NCBI RefSeq assembly: GCF_018390635.1
Contig: NZ_JAHBGE010000013.1
Span: 1-64,000 of the forward strand
Direction: 5' to 3'
DNA: 64,000 bases
Source: Ancylobacter lacus
GTDB lineage: Bacteria > Pseudomonadota > Alphaproteobacteria > Rhizobiales > Xanthobacteraceae
The notes under the pieces are model-generated. The model was not told where the DNA came from. It saw only the letters and a list, made by a program, of their open reading frames with translations, and did no database searches. The translations under genes were made by a program, and so were the position numbers. The stretch's first letter is position 1; every line of letters begins with the position of its first letter. Positions 9,648-18,039 of the stretch are shown here, piece after piece.

Positions 9648-9824
9648 TCAGGCCGGGCTGTCCGGCCGCCCGATGCGCCGCCGCCGCGCCTCGCCACGGC
9701 AGCGGTCGGAGCAGGTTTCGATGGTTTCCCACACCCGCGCCCATTTCTTGCGCCATACGAAGGGGCGGGCGCAAATGGTGCAGGTTTTCTGCGGAAAGTG
9801 GGCCTTTTCCCGTCGCTTCGGCAC
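9648..9824 (-). CDS. DUF2256 family small zinc-finger-like protein
   Basis: A 58-residue protein from a GTG at 9824 to a TGA at 9648-9650. It shows the family pattern: basic N-terminus, KTCTICARPFVWRKKW, then ETCSDRCRGEARRRR. The four cysteines (CxxC and CxxxC) probably bind zinc. DUF2256 proteins have no established function and often lie beside SDR or cryptochrome/photolyase-type genes. Its start is 2 bp after the stop of the upstream SDR gene, so the two are almost certainly co-transcribed and possibly translationally coupled. Confidence 0.85.
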   Translation of the reverse strand: MPKRREKAHFPQKTCTICARPFVWRKKWARVWETIETCSDRCRGEARRRRIGRPDSPA

Positions 9825-9826
9825 GT

Positions 9827-10546
9827 TCAGCCCCGGTTGCGGAGCGTTGACCGCCCGCCGTCCACAGCGATGATCTGCCCGGTGATCCAGCCGGCCTCAC
9901 CGGAAAGAAGGTATTGAGCTAAGGAGGCGACGTCTTCGGGGTCGCCGAGGCGCTGGAGGGGGTGGAGCTGGGCGATGGCGCCGGCCATCTGCTCGTTCGA
10001 GGTCAGCGCCGCGGCCAGCGGGGTGCGGGTCAGCGAGGGGGCGACGGCGTTGACGCGCAGCTTCGGCGCCAGCTCGGCGGCGAGGGCCCGCGTCAGCCCC
10101 TCCACCGCGCCCTTGGCCATGGCGACGCTGGCATGGGCGGGGAAGCCCTGCTGCACGGCGACCGTCGAAAACAGCACCACCGCGGGCGTCCCTTCCCCCG
10201 CCTTCAGCCCCGGAAGGGCGGCCCGCACCGCCGCCGCCGCGCCCAGCGCGTTCAGCCGGAAGTCGGCGAGGAAGTCCGATTCCGTGAGCTTTGACAAGGG
10301 CTTGAGATTGATGGAGCCCACCGCGTAGGCGAGCCCGGCCAGCGGCCCCGGCGCGTCGGCGGCGACCCGGGCGAACAGCTCCGCATCGAGCACGTCGCCC
10401 GCGGTGAAGCTCGCGCCGGTTTCCTGCGCCAGCGCCTTGAGCCGGGCCGGGTCGCGGGCGACGAGGTGCAGCCGGGCCCCGCTCCGGGCCAGCCGGCGGG
10501 CGAGGGCGGCGCCGATTCCGCCGGTGCCGCCATAGATGATGTACAT
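9827..10546 (-). CDS. Atypical short-chain dehydrogenase/reductase lacking the catalytic Tyr
   Basis: A 239-residue Rossmann protein. The nucleotide-binding loop is YGGTGGIGAALARRLA near the N-terminus and the terminal segment is GWITGQIIAVDGG. The usual YxxxK motif is altered: in HASVAMAK the lysine is kept, but Val stands where Tyr is expected four residues earlier. GGAGG lies 7 bp before the ATG. It heads a two-gene unit with the DUF2256 protein. The fold is secure; ordinary SDR dehydrogenase activity is doubtful, and a binding or non-redox role is possible. Confidence 0.85.
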   Translation of the reverse strand: MYIIYGGTGGIGAALARRLARSGARLHLVARDPARLKALAQETGASFTAGDVLDAELFARVAADAPGPLAGLAYAVGSINLKPLSKLTESDFLADFRLNALGAAAAVRAALPGLKAGEGTPAVVLFSTVAVQQGFPAHASVAMAKGAVEGLTRALAAELAPKLRVNAVAPSLTRTPLAAALTSNEQMAGAIAQLHPLQRLGDPEDVASLAQYLLSGEAGWITGQIIAVDGGRSTLRNRG

Positions 10547-10632
10547 GGTCCACCCTCCGAAACCTGCCTTTTACGGCCCCGCGCCGCCGCCGGTTCAGGG
10601 CGCCGGCGGGGCCGTTTCGGTGTGGAGGGTCG

Positions 10633-10691
10633 GTGCGGTGAGGTGGACGATGAGGCCGATGACCGGCCTGAGTGTGGACGATGAGGCCGAT
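10633..10691. repeat. Direct repeat pair, also found inside an ABC transporter gene
   Basis: An 18-bp sequence, GTGGACGATGAGGCCGAT, occurs at 10643-10660 and again at 10674-10691. The first copy extends left so that 10633-10652 (GTGCGGTGAGGTGGACGATG) is identical to 56608-56627. It lies in the non-coding gap between the SDR and adhP genes. The nature of the repeat is unknown. Confidence 0.6.
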
Positions 10692-10697
10692 CGCGGC

Positions 10698-10725
10698 GTG
10701 GACGACAGCCTCGCGCGCCGTCCAC
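10698..10725 (-). terminator. Possible hairpin downstream of adhP
   Basis: GTGGACG (10698-10704) pairs with CGTCCAC (10719-10725) around a 14-nt loop, starting 16 bp past the adhP stop. No T-run follows in the adhP direction, so intrinsic termination would be weak. Confidence 0.25.
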
Positions 10726-10740
10726 CGCCGCCGGCGGGCC

Positions 10741-11766
10741 TCAGTTCATCTCCAGCACGATGCGCCCGTCGATGCCGCCCTCTTCCATCCGGGCGAAAAT
10801 CGCGTTGATGTTCTCCAGCCGGTCCCAGGAGAAGTGGGCGGCGACCGCGCCGTCGCCGGCGAAGGCGAGCGCCTCCTCCAGATCCTGCCGGGTGCCGACG
10901 ATGGAGCCGCGCACGGTGATGCGCTTCAGCACGGTGTCGAAGATCGGCATGGCGAAGTGGCCGGGCGGCAGGCCCACCAGCGCCATGGTGCCGTGGGAGC
11001 GCAGCATGCCGAAGGCCTGCTCGAAGGCGGTGGGGGAGACGGCGGTGACCAGCACGCCATGCACCCCGCCGATCTGCTTCTGGAGCAGTTCCGCCGGATT
11101 CTCCTCGCGGGCGTTGATGGCGATCTCGGCGCCCAGCGTGCGGGCCAGCGCCAGCTTCTCGGGGTGGACGTCGACGGCGGCGACATGCATGCCCATCGCC
11201 CTGGCGTATTGCACCGCCATGTGGCCGAGCCCGCCGATGCCGGAGACGGCGACCCACTCGCCGGGCTTCACCTCGGTTTCCTTCAGCCCCTTATAGACCG
11301 TGACACCGGCGCAGAGCACCGGCGCGGCCGGGCCCCAGGCGAGATTGTCGGGCAGCCGGCCGACATAGTTGGGGTCGGCGAGGGCGTAGTCGGCGAAGCT
11401 GCCGTTCACGGAATAGCCGGTGTTCTGCTGCGAGCCGCACAGCGTCTCCCAGCCGGTGCGGCAGTGCGGGCAGTAGCCGCAGGCGGTGTGCAGCCACGGC
11501 ACGCCGACCCGGTCGCCTTCCTTTACCCGTTTCACGTTGCGGCCGATGGCGGCGACGGTGCCGACGCCTTCATGGCCGGGAATGAAGGGCGGATTGGGCT
11601 TCACCGGCCAGTCGCCGTTCACCGCGTGAAGGTCGGTGTGGCACACGCCGGTCGCGGCGATACGCACGAGGATCTGGTCGGGACCCGGCTCGGGGATCGG
11701 CCGTTCCTCGATCACCAGCGGGGTGCGGAAGGTGCGGCAGACGGCGGCCTTCATCATGTTGGTCAT
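10741..11766 (-). CDS. adhP: Zinc-dependent alcohol dehydrogenase
   Basis: A 341-residue medium-chain dehydrogenase that oxidises primary alcohols with NAD+, or reduces aldehydes. Catalytic zinc ligands are in GVCHTDLHA and GHEGVG, with the later cysteine in PAAPVLCAG. Structural zinc cysteines are in CGYCPHCRTGWETLC. The Rossmann loop is GIGGLGHMAVQYA. A strong AGGAGAG ribosome site precedes the ATG at 11766, with no gene close upstream, so it has its own promoter. It is the usual length for AdhP. Confidence 0.94.
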   Translation of the reverse strand: MTNMMKAAVCRTFRTPLVIEERPIPEPGPDQILVRIAATGVCHTDLHAVNGDWPVKPNPPFIPGHEGVGTVAAIGRNVKRVKEGDRVGVPWLHTACGYCPHCRTGWETLCGSQQNTGYSVNGSFADYALADPNYVGRLPDNLAWGPAAPVLCAGVTVYKGLKETEVKPGEWVAVSGIGGLGHMAVQYARAMGMHVAAVDVHPEKLALARTLGAEIAINAREENPAELLQKQIGGVHGVLVTAVSPTAFEQAFGMLRSHGTMALVGLPPGHFAMPIFDTVLKRITVRGSIVGTRQDLEEALAFAGDGAVAAHFSWDRLENINAIFARMEEGGIDGRIVLEMN

Positions 11767-12020
11767 TGGGCTCTCTCCTGATGGGCGCCAACCTTTCCCA
11801 TCCGCCCCGCCCGGTCCTTGACCCCGGTCAATTATGTCGGTTCATGACGAAAACGGCCGCCGCCCGCGCGCGATGAGCGCCCGTGGCCGGCTTTTCCGTG
11901 CGATTCCGCCGGCCGCCCGCCAAGGCGCGCGCGTCGCTGGCGCAGGCGCCGCCCGCGCTCCGGCCATGCCCGCAGGTGGCGCGGAACGGCGCGGCCGGCG
12001 TGAGGGCCGGCCGGCCGGCG

Positions 12021-12515
12021 TCACGCCCGCGCCCGCCGCACCCCGGCGGCGGTCTGGACGTAGCCGATGATAAGCATGACGGCGTTGTAGAAGGTGAGGC
12101 CGAGGCCGGCGAGCATGACGGCCACCCCGACGACGTCGCCGAGGAGGAACCCGATCATGAACCCGAAGAGAATGGACAGGATCGGGAACAGGAACAGCGA
12201 CAGGATCGTGTTGGCGATCAACGCGATGAGCGGCACCGCGAAGCCGCGCCGGCGGCCGGGATAGGCGACGCCGAGGACGACCGGCTTGTAGAAGTTCTTG
12301 AAATGCACAAAGAGGATCGCTTCCTCGCCGACATCGAGCAGGTCGTACATATCCTTCATGCAGTGGACGTCGCGCAGCACCGTGTCGCCGATCTCGATCA
12401 CCGAGACGGTGCCGGAGACGCGGACATGCCCCACCGGACTGCTGACCCTCGTATTGACGATCATGTCGCCTTCCTTGGCGCCGACGCGCTTCAGGATACC
12501 CCGATATTCCTTCAT
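12021..12515 (-). CDS. Hypothetical membrane protein with a soluble N-terminal domain
   Basis: 164 residues from an ATG at 12515 with GGAG 6 bp upstream; the frame stays open further upstream but the extra part is proline/arginine-rich and unlike a real protein. Residues 1-85 look like a beta-rich soluble domain (GDMIVNTRVSSPVGHVRVSGTVSVIEIGDTVLRDV). They are followed by two long hydrophobic stretches (about 95-125 and 130-155) ending in a basic tail. I do not recognise the family. It stands alone between adhP and a LuxR-type regulator on the same strand. Confidence 0.7.
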   Translation of the reverse strand: MKEYRGILKRVGAKEGDMIVNTRVSSPVGHVRVSGTVSVIEIGDTVLRDVHCMKDMYDLLDVGEEAILFVHFKNFYKPVVLGVAYPGRRRGFAVPLIALIANTILSLFLFPILSILFGFMIGFLLGDVVGVAVMLAGLGLTFYNAVMLIIGYVQTAAGVRRARA

Positions 12516-12679
12516 GCCAGCTCCTTCGTCGCCCGGCGCCAATGGCCCTGCCGCTCGCCCGGCAGCGGGCGGCGCGCGGCGGAAGGCCTCGCGTCGCGGC
12601 CGGTCGGGGCATGGGATTTCCGGGAACGAGAGTGCAGCGCGGCATGGCCGGTTTTCCCCTCCCAAACAGGGGGGAGGGC

Positions 12680-13822
12680 TCAGGGAGCGTCGTGCGCCGG
12701 CAGGGCCGCGACGCTGCGCGCCAGCAGGGCGGCGGCCTCTGCCTGCCGGCGGGTGCCGGTCTTGGCGAGGATGTTCTTCAGGTGCCAGCGCACCGTGCCG
12801 AGGCCGATGCCCTGGCGGCTGGCGATCTCCTCCGCCGACCGGCCGGCGCCGAGCTCCGCCGCGATCGCGGCTTCCGTGGGCGTGAGGCCGAACAGCTCCC
12901 GCAGCCGGTCGTGGTGGAGCGAGGGGCGCTCGGGGTCCTTCAGGAAAACGAGGGCGAGCGGCCCGGGATCGGGACCCGGAGACCAGCGCGGCCGCAGCGG
13001 GGCCAGCGTCAGGGTCAGGGGCAGTCGTCCCGCCCGGGCGATGGCGAGGGCCGGCGGGGCGGTGCCGGCCGGTCCGCTGCCCGCCGCGGCCAGCGCGGCG
13101 CGCAGCGCGAGGGCGAAGCGGTCCTGAAGCAGCGGGTCCCGCAGATAGAAGCGCCCGTGCAGCACGCCGAGATCGACGCTGCCGCGCAGGCTCTCTTCCG
13201 CCGGCGCGTTGGCATGGACGATCCGGCCGCGCCGGTCGAGCACGAGCACCCCGGTGTCGAGGCGGTCCAGCGCGTCGAGGGCGGCGGCCTGCGCGAGGCT
13301 CGCCTTCCCCAGGTGGCGGCCGAGCCGCACGGCGCGGGCGAGGTGCGGCAGCAGGAGCGCCGCGGCGTGGCGGTCCCGCGCGTCATGGGCCGGCGCGGAT
13401 TCCGGCCGGTGAATGCCGAGCACGCCCACCGCGCCATCGCCGAGGGTGAAGGCGGCGCCGACCAGATGGAAGATGTCGAAGGCCGCCAGCCATTCCCGAT
13501 AGAAGCCGCTGCGGCGCTGCTCCTCCGGCGACACCAGCATCTCGGCGGTGACGATCCGGTCCATGCCGTGCGCCACGCTGCGCTGGACCCAGAGGTCGCG
13601 GCGGTGCCAGTCTTCCGTCCAGGCCCGCTTCTGCGCGGGCACGACCATGTTGTCCGTGGTTTCCAGCAGCTCCACCTCGCCCGCGGCGCCGTGGACCTTG
13701 ACGACGGCGCTGGTGGAATCGAAGGCGCGGGCGATGTGCCCGGCGGTGCCGCGCCACAGCCGCGCGTCGACCGCCGCATCGTAGAGATGGCCGATCAGGT
13801 CATCGGGCAGGATGGCATCCAT
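12680..13822 (-). CDS. LuxR-type HTH transcriptional regulator
   Basis: 380 residues from the Met at 13822 (MDAILPDDLIGHLYDAAVD). The C-terminal LuxR/FixJ HTH (about 315-375) is clear: FGLTPTEAAIAAELGAGRSAEEIASRQGIGLGTVRWHLKNILAKTG, split over that span. The N-terminal 300 residues hold a PAS/GAF-like sensory region without an obvious cofactor site. There is no receiver Asp and no autoinducer-domain DP motif, so it is not a classic response regulator or AHL receptor. No operon partner is evident. Confidence 0.82.
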   Translation of the reverse strand: MDAILPDDLIGHLYDAAVDARLWRGTAGHIARAFDSTSAVVKVHGAAGEVELLETTDNMVVPAQKRAWTEDWHRRDLWVQRSVAHGMDRIVTAEMLVSPEEQRRSGFYREWLAAFDIFHLVGAAFTLGDGAVGVLGIHRPESAPAHDARDRHAAALLLPHLARAVRLGRHLGKASLAQAAALDALDRLDTGVLVLDRRGRIVHANAPAEESLRGSVDLGVLHGRFYLRDPLLQDRFALALRAALAAAGSGPAGTAPPALAIARAGRLPLTLTLAPLRPRWSPGPDPGPLALVFLKDPERPSLHHDRLRELFGLTPTEAAIAAELGAGRSAEEIASRQGIGLGTVRWHLKNILAKTGTRRQAEAAALLARSVAALPAHDAP

Positions 13823-13910
13823 GGGCCGGGGTCCGGGCGGGGGTGGCGTTCGTCCACCCGCGCACCATAACAAGGATCGAACGGGCCAACGACGTGACGC
13901 AGGGTGATCT

Positions 13911-14423
13911 ATGGATAGGTGTTTTCTTCCCCGCGGGCCGGGGCCGTCCCGCGAGCCGACGGCGCCTTTCCTGTCACGGCTGAGGGGGCTGCCGGTGCTG
14001 GCCCGGCTGCTGCTGGCGGCGCCGGCCGCGCTGGTGCTGGCGCCGGCATGGGCGCAGGCGCCCGTCGCGTCGCCGTCCGCCCCGGCGGCGCCCTGTGCCG
14101 AGGCCGGCGGCTATGCCCTGACCGACTGCCTCGCGACCGAATTCGCCAAGGCCGACGCCGCCCTGAACGCGGCGTGGAAGAAGGTCAACGGCCTCATCGC
14201 CGCCGATCCCGACACCCCGGCCGACCAGAAGGCGGCGTGGAAGGCCCATCTGCTGGCGGCGCAGAAGGCGTGGCTCGCCTTTCGCGACGCCGACTGCCGG
14301 TTCGAGCTGGTGGCGGCGGAGTGGCACAATGGCAGCGGCACCACCGCCGCCCAGCAGCAATGCGCGCTGGAACTGACGCAGGCCCGCACCCGCGAACTGC
14401 TGGAACGCTACGCCCCGAACTGA
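13911..14423 (+). CDS. Secreted LprI/DUF1311 family protein
   Basis: The mature part carries the LprI-type domain: CAEAGGYALTDCLATEFAKADAALNAAW, followed by LAFRDADCRFE and a final Cys in QQCALELTQARTRELLERY. Four cysteines could form two disulfides in the periplasm. The family includes lysozyme inhibitors, but many members have no tested role. An export signal ends near AWAQA. The ATG at 13911 gives a long N-terminus; a GTG at 13995 with GAGGGGG 6 bp upstream gives a compact signal peptide and may be the real start. Confidence 0.78.
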   Translation: MDRCFLPRGPGPSREPTAPFLSRLRGLPVLARLLLAAPAALVLAPAWAQAPVASPSAPAAPCAEAGGYALTDCLATEFAKADAALNAAWKKVNGLIAADPDTPADQKAAWKAHLLAAQKAWLAFRDADCRFELVAAEWHNGSGTTAAQQQCALELTQARTRELLERYAPN

Positions 14424-14558
14424 GGGGGACGGGAAGGCGGCGCCTCGGGAATCGCTGGCCGGGGGAAGGTGGTTCGTGAGCGCTTCGCCCCGGCGTGACG
14501 TGCCTCGGGGGCGGATCTGCCGCTGACAACCGGTGGGCTGGCGTGGCAGGCTGGTGTC

Positions 14559-15020
14559 ATGAGTGTCGAATCCGTCCGCGCCTTTCTCGCCGTCCACGCC
14601 CCGGACATCGCCATCATCGAACTGGAAAGCTCGACCGCCACGGTGGCCGAGGCGGCCGAGGGCCATGGCGTCGCGCCGGCCCGGATCGCCAAGACGCTGT
14701 CGCTGCGGGTCGGCGAGCGCCGCTTCCTTCTGGTCACGCGCGGGGATGCCCGGCTCGACAACCGCAAGGCCAAGGCGGCCTTCGGCGGCAAGGCGAGCCT
14801 GCTCGATCCCGTCGAGGTGGCGGCGCTCACCGGCCATCCCGTCGGCGGGGTGTGTCCGTTCGGCCTCGCCACGGCGCTGCCGGTCTATTGCGACGTGTCG
14901 CTGCGGGCGTTCGACGAGGTGGTGCCGGCGGCGGGCTCCACCACCAGCGCCCTGCGCATCGCGCCGGAGCGGATGGCGCGGCTGGTCGGCGCGCAGTGGG
15001 TGGATGCCTGCCAGTCCTGA
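14559..15020 (+). CDS. YbaK/EbsC (ProX-like) aminoacyl-tRNA deacylase
   Basis: A 153-residue single-domain protein of the YbaK/EbsC/ProXp superfamily, which hydrolyses mischarged aminoacyl-tRNAs in trans. Features are the early STATVAEAAEGHGV, the lysine in RIAKTLSLRV, NRKAKAAFG, the GHPVGGVCPFGL loop and the closing TSALRIAPERMARLV. Its length matches free-standing YbaK proteins. It has its own start 135 bp after the LprI-like gene and ends just before the convergent kinase. The exact tRNA substrate (Cys-tRNA-Pro, Ala-tRNA-Pro or other) cannot be told from sequence. Confidence 0.9.
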   Translation: MSVESVRAFLAVHAPDIAIIELESSTATVAEAAEGHGVAPARIAKTLSLRVGERRFLLVTRGDARLDNRKAKAAFGGKASLLDPVEVAALTGHPVGGVCPFGLATALPVYCDVSLRAFDEVVPAAGSTTSALRIAPERMARLVGAQWVDACQS

Positions 15021-15026
15021 ACCGCC

Positions 15027-16412
15027 TCAGCCGGCCGGGGGCTCGGTGCCGGCGGGCCGGTCGATCCGGCCGGGGAAGGCGATGCGGGCGCGCGTGCCGC
15101 GCGGCGGCGTCCCGGCCGCCCCGCCGGCGATGGTGAAGCCGGCGCCGTGCAGCGCGGCGACGCGGCGGACGATCTCCAGCCCGATGCCGAGCCCGCCGGC
15201 GCGCTTGTAGAAGCCCGGCGCGTCCGGGCGGGGCGGGGCGGAAAAGCCGACCCCGTCGTCGCTCACCACGATGGCGCCACCGGGCTCGGAGGCGACGAGG
15301 ATCGCGACCCCCGGCCCGGCATGGCGCACCGCGTTCTCCACCAGATTGCGCACCGCGTCGCGCAGCAGCGCCGGCTGGCCCTCCACCACCGGGTTGTCGG
15401 AGGGCTCGAAGCCGATGCTGCCGCCCCGCTCGAACACCAGACCGGCCATGGAGCCGACGATCTCTTCCAGGAAGGGATCGAGCGCGATCGGCACGAAGCC
15501 GCGCCGGTCGGCCGCCTCCAGCCGGGCGAGGGCGAGGATCTGGTCGATGAAGCGCGAGAGCTCGTCCAGCTCCGCCAGCGCCTTGCGGGCCCGGGGATGG
15601 TCGATCCGCTCCAGCTCCAGCCGCACGATGGCGAGCGGGGTGCGGATCTCATGGGCGATGGCCGAGGTGAACAGCTTCTGCCCGGACACGAGGTCGCGCA
15701 CCCGGGCATAGGAGCGGTTCACCGCGCCGGCGAGCTGGGCGATCTCCAGCGGCATGCCGGCGGTGTCGAGCCCGCCTTCGGGCTGCATCGGGTCGAGCCG
15801 GTCCGCCGCCTCCGCCGCCTCCCGCACCGGGCGCAGCGCGGCGCGGATGGAATAGAGGCTGGCCCCCAGCACGAACAGCAGGGTCAGCGACATCGGCACC
15901 AGCATGTGGTCGACCGCCTCGTCCGCCAGCACCCGCCACACCGCGTGCTGCGGGTCGCGGTCGATGGCCAGCTCGATGAAGGCGCTTCGCGCGCCGATCT
16001 CCACCGTGTGGCCGCCGGCGAAGGAGAGCGGGTAGCCCTCGCCGCGCATGCGCATCCAGAACGAGGGCGGGTTCAGCTCGAGGGGCAGGAAATGCTCGGT
16101 GCAGGATTCATCGCACTGCGAGTAGAGGATCACGCCGGAGGCGGTGCGCACCCGCGCCACATAGCCCGAGCCCTCACGGCCGTAGCGCGCCCGCAGCCCC
16201 GCCGGCAGCTCGTAGCCGAGCCGGCCGTCATGCAGGCTGAAGCCCGCGGCCAGCGCCTCGGTCTCGCGCTCCAGCAGCAGCCGGGCGAGGTTGTCCGGCT
16301 CGCGGACATATTCCCACAGCACGGCGGCGAGCTGGGCCAGCATCGCCAGCGCCGCGAACAGCACGATGCGCCGGGCGACCAGGCTGGCGAGCGGGCGCGC
16401 CCGCGCGCTCAC
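15027..16412 (-). CDS. Membrane sensor histidine kinase
   Basis: 461 residues. TM1 (about 10-32) and TM2 (about 165-190) enclose a periplasmic sensor region with two cysteines (SQCDESCTEHF). HisKA has AIAHEIRTPLA (His254), followed by an N box (NLVENAVRHAG), a G1 box (DDGVGF) and a G2 box (GLGIGLEIV). The GTG start overlaps the stop of the upstream response regulator (GTGA), which is strong evidence of coupling. It is the last gene of a PepSY / cytochrome b / regulator / kinase operon. Similar operons respond to redox or metal cues at the membrane; the signal is unknown here. Confidence 0.92.
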   Translation of the reverse strand: MSARARPLASLVARRIVLFAALAMLAQLAAVLWEYVREPDNLARLLLERETEALAAGFSLHDGRLGYELPAGLRARYGREGSGYVARVRTASGVILYSQCDESCTEHFLPLELNPPSFWMRMRGEGYPLSFAGGHTVEIGARSAFIELAIDRDPQHAVWRVLADEAVDHMLVPMSLTLLFVLGASLYSIRAALRPVREAAEAADRLDPMQPEGGLDTAGMPLEIAQLAGAVNRSYARVRDLVSGQKLFTSAIAHEIRTPLAIVRLELERIDHPRARKALAELDELSRFIDQILALARLEAADRRGFVPIALDPFLEEIVGSMAGLVFERGGSIGFEPSDNPVVEGQPALLRDAVRNLVENAVRHAGPGVAILVASEPGGAIVVSDDGVGFSAPPRPDAPGFYKRAGGLGIGLEIVRRVAALHGAGFTIAGGAAGTPPRGTRARIAFPGRIDRPAGTEPPAG

Positions 16413-17086
16413 CCCGGAACCTCGCGCAGCATGTAGCCGACCCCGCGCACGGTCTCGATCGCGGTGCCGGTGGGATGGGCGGCGAGCTTCTTGCGGATAC
16501 GCGAGAGCAGCAGCTCAACCGCGTTGGTCGACATCTCCTCGTCGAAGCCGGAAAGCTTGGCCTCCAGCACCCGCTTGGCGGTGACGCGGCCGAGGTCGCG
16601 CATCAGGATTTCCAGCACCGCGCGCTCGCGCGGGGTGAGCGCGATGGCGGCGCCGGCGCAGCTCACCTCCAGCGTGGCGAGGTCGAAGCGCAGCGCCCCG
16701 GCCTCCAGCACCGGGGCGACCGCCAGCGGGGCGCGGCGCAGCAGCGCCCGGGCCCGGGCCAGCAGCTCGCCATTGTTGAACGGCTTGGTGAGGTAGTCGT
16801 CGGCGCCCGCGTCGAGCCCGGCGATGCGCTCGTCCACCGCGCCGCGGGCGGTGATGACAAGCACCGGCGTCATGCGGCGGCGGCGGCGCAGGCCGCGCAC
16901 CAGGTCGAGGCCGTCGCCGTCGGGCAGGCCGAGGTCGAGCAGGATGAGGTCGTATTCCTCGCCCTCCATCGCCGCCTCGGCCTCCGCCGCGCTGCCGACG
17001 GCGTCGAGCCGCCAGCCGGCATCGCGGATGGTCTCCCCCACCAGCTCGCGCAGGCGCGGGCTGTCTTCGATCAGCAGCAGCCTCAC
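16409..17086 (-). CDS. OmpR/PhoB-family response regulator
   Basis: 225 residues: receiver 1-115 (acidic pocket IEDS, phospho-acceptor Asp51 in LLDLGLPDG, Lys in LTKPF) and a C-terminal winged helix (about 130-220: LTPRERAVLEILMRD, NAVELLLSRIRKKL, ETVRGVGYML). It partners the kinase directly downstream. OmpR/PhoB-type proteins bind as dimers to direct repeats 11 bp apart; two such repeat pairs lie in the promoter region of this operon (18040-18124), so autoregulation is likely. Confidence 0.93.
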   Translation of the reverse strand: MRLLLIEDSPRLRELVGETIRDAGWRLDAVGSAAEAEAAMEGEEYDLILLDLGLPDGDGLDLVRGLRRRRRMTPVLVITARGAVDERIAGLDAGADDYLTKPFNNGELLARARALLRRAPLAVAPVLEAGALRFDLATLEVSCAGAAIALTPRERAVLEILMRDLGRVTAKRVLEAKLSGFDEEMSTNAVELLLSRIRKKLAAHPTGTAIETVRGVGYMLREVPG

Positions 17087-17126
17087 GGCGTCGGCCCCCC
17101 GGCCACGGTACCCATCGGCTTCATCT

Positions 17127-17693
17127 CTAGGCTTTTTTCCGGCCCGTCACCATCGACCAGACCAGATTCTCGCGGTGGCGCCAGCTCTCGAACAGCGCCG
17201 CCGCGGCGTGGAACAGGGCCAGCACGAGGATGGCGTTCGCCAGGGTCTCGTGAAGCTCCTCCAGCCAGTCGGCGCCCCAGAAGGCGTCGAGCCCCATCAT
17301 CCAGCCGGTGACGCTGACGCCGGCGAGCAGCGCCATCAGCGCCAGCATCATCACCGCCCCCGCCGGGTTGTGGCCCAGCGTGCGGGGCTCGCGGCCCCGG
17401 ACCAGCGCGGCGAGGTAGCGTGCCAGCCGGGTCGGGCCGGGCACGAAATCGGAGAAGCGCGCATGGGGCGTGCCGATGAAGCCCCAGACGAAGCGGATGA
17501 CGAGGGCGGCGGCGACGGCGTAGCCGATCACCTTGTGCGCCCGCCCGCCGTCTTCCACGACGAACAGGTTCAGCACGCAGCCCGCCACGACGGTCCAGTG
17601 GAAGAGGCGCACCAGAGGGTCCCACACCGGGACCGTCGCGGTGGCCGTGGCCGGGCGCTGCTGCGTCCCGGCCGGCGTGTCCTGGGTGACCAT
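17127..17693 (-). CDS. Cytochrome b561-type di-haem membrane protein
   Basis: 188 residues with about four membrane helices. Candidate haem-ligating histidines are in LFHWTVV, HKVIGYAV and the paired LHETLANAILVLALFH. It starts at 17693, 14 bp after the PepSY gene stop, with a short soluble N-terminus before the PVWDPLVRLFHW family opening. Members move electrons between quinols and periplasmic partners. Co-transcription with the PepSY protein and a two-component pair suggests an inner-membrane redox module under its own sensor. Confidence 0.9.
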   Translation of the reverse strand: MVTQDTPAGTQQRPATATATVPVWDPLVRLFHWTVVAGCVLNLFVVEDGGRAHKVIGYAVAAALVIRFVWGFIGTPHARFSDFVPGPTRLARYLAALVRGREPRTLGHNPAGAVMMLALMALLAGVSVTGWMMGLDAFWGADWLEELHETLANAILVLALFHAAAALFESWRHRENLVWSMVTGRKKA

Positions 17694-17707
17694 GGTGCGG
17701 TACGGGG

Positions 17708-17980
17708 TCAGTCGATCTCGGACTTCACGACGGCGCCGGTCACCGGGTTGAAGTAGACTTCGGCCTTCCGGTTGTCCTTGGTGTAGCCGTAGATCTCGTA
17801 GCAGGAGCCGGTGGTCTTGAAGGTCTTGATCTTCTGATAGCCCATCTCGGCGACCTTGGCCTTCATGGCGTCCTCGGTCATCCACTTGTCCTTGGCCTCG
17901 GTGGTGCAGACCGGGCCGGCCATCGCGGCGACGGGCGCGGCGATCAGGGTGGCGGCGAGGGCGGCGGTGATGATGCGCAT
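17708..17980 (-). CDS. Small periplasmic PepSY-domain protein
   Basis: 90 residues with an N-terminal signal peptide (about 1-21, ending AMAGP) and one PepSY domain: DAMKAKVAEMGYQKIKTFK, then YEIYGYTKDNRKAEVYFNP and a closing TGAVVKSE. Two cysteines (CTTE and SCYE) may form a disulfide in the periplasm. The ATG at 17980 has AAGGGAAA upstream; a longer reading lacks a signal peptide at its start. It is first in the operon with cytochrome b561, regulator and kinase, an arrangement common in proteobacteria. Confidence 0.9.
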   Translation of the reverse strand: MRIITAALAATLIAAPVAAMAGPVCTTEAKDKWMTEDAMKAKVAEMGYQKIKTFKTTGSCYEIYGYTKDNRKAEVYFNPVTGAVVKSEID

Positions 17981-18039
17981 GGTGTTTCCCTTTCGTTGTG
18001 TCGGTCGCTGCCGACGCCGCAAGGGATAGGCTGCCCCGG

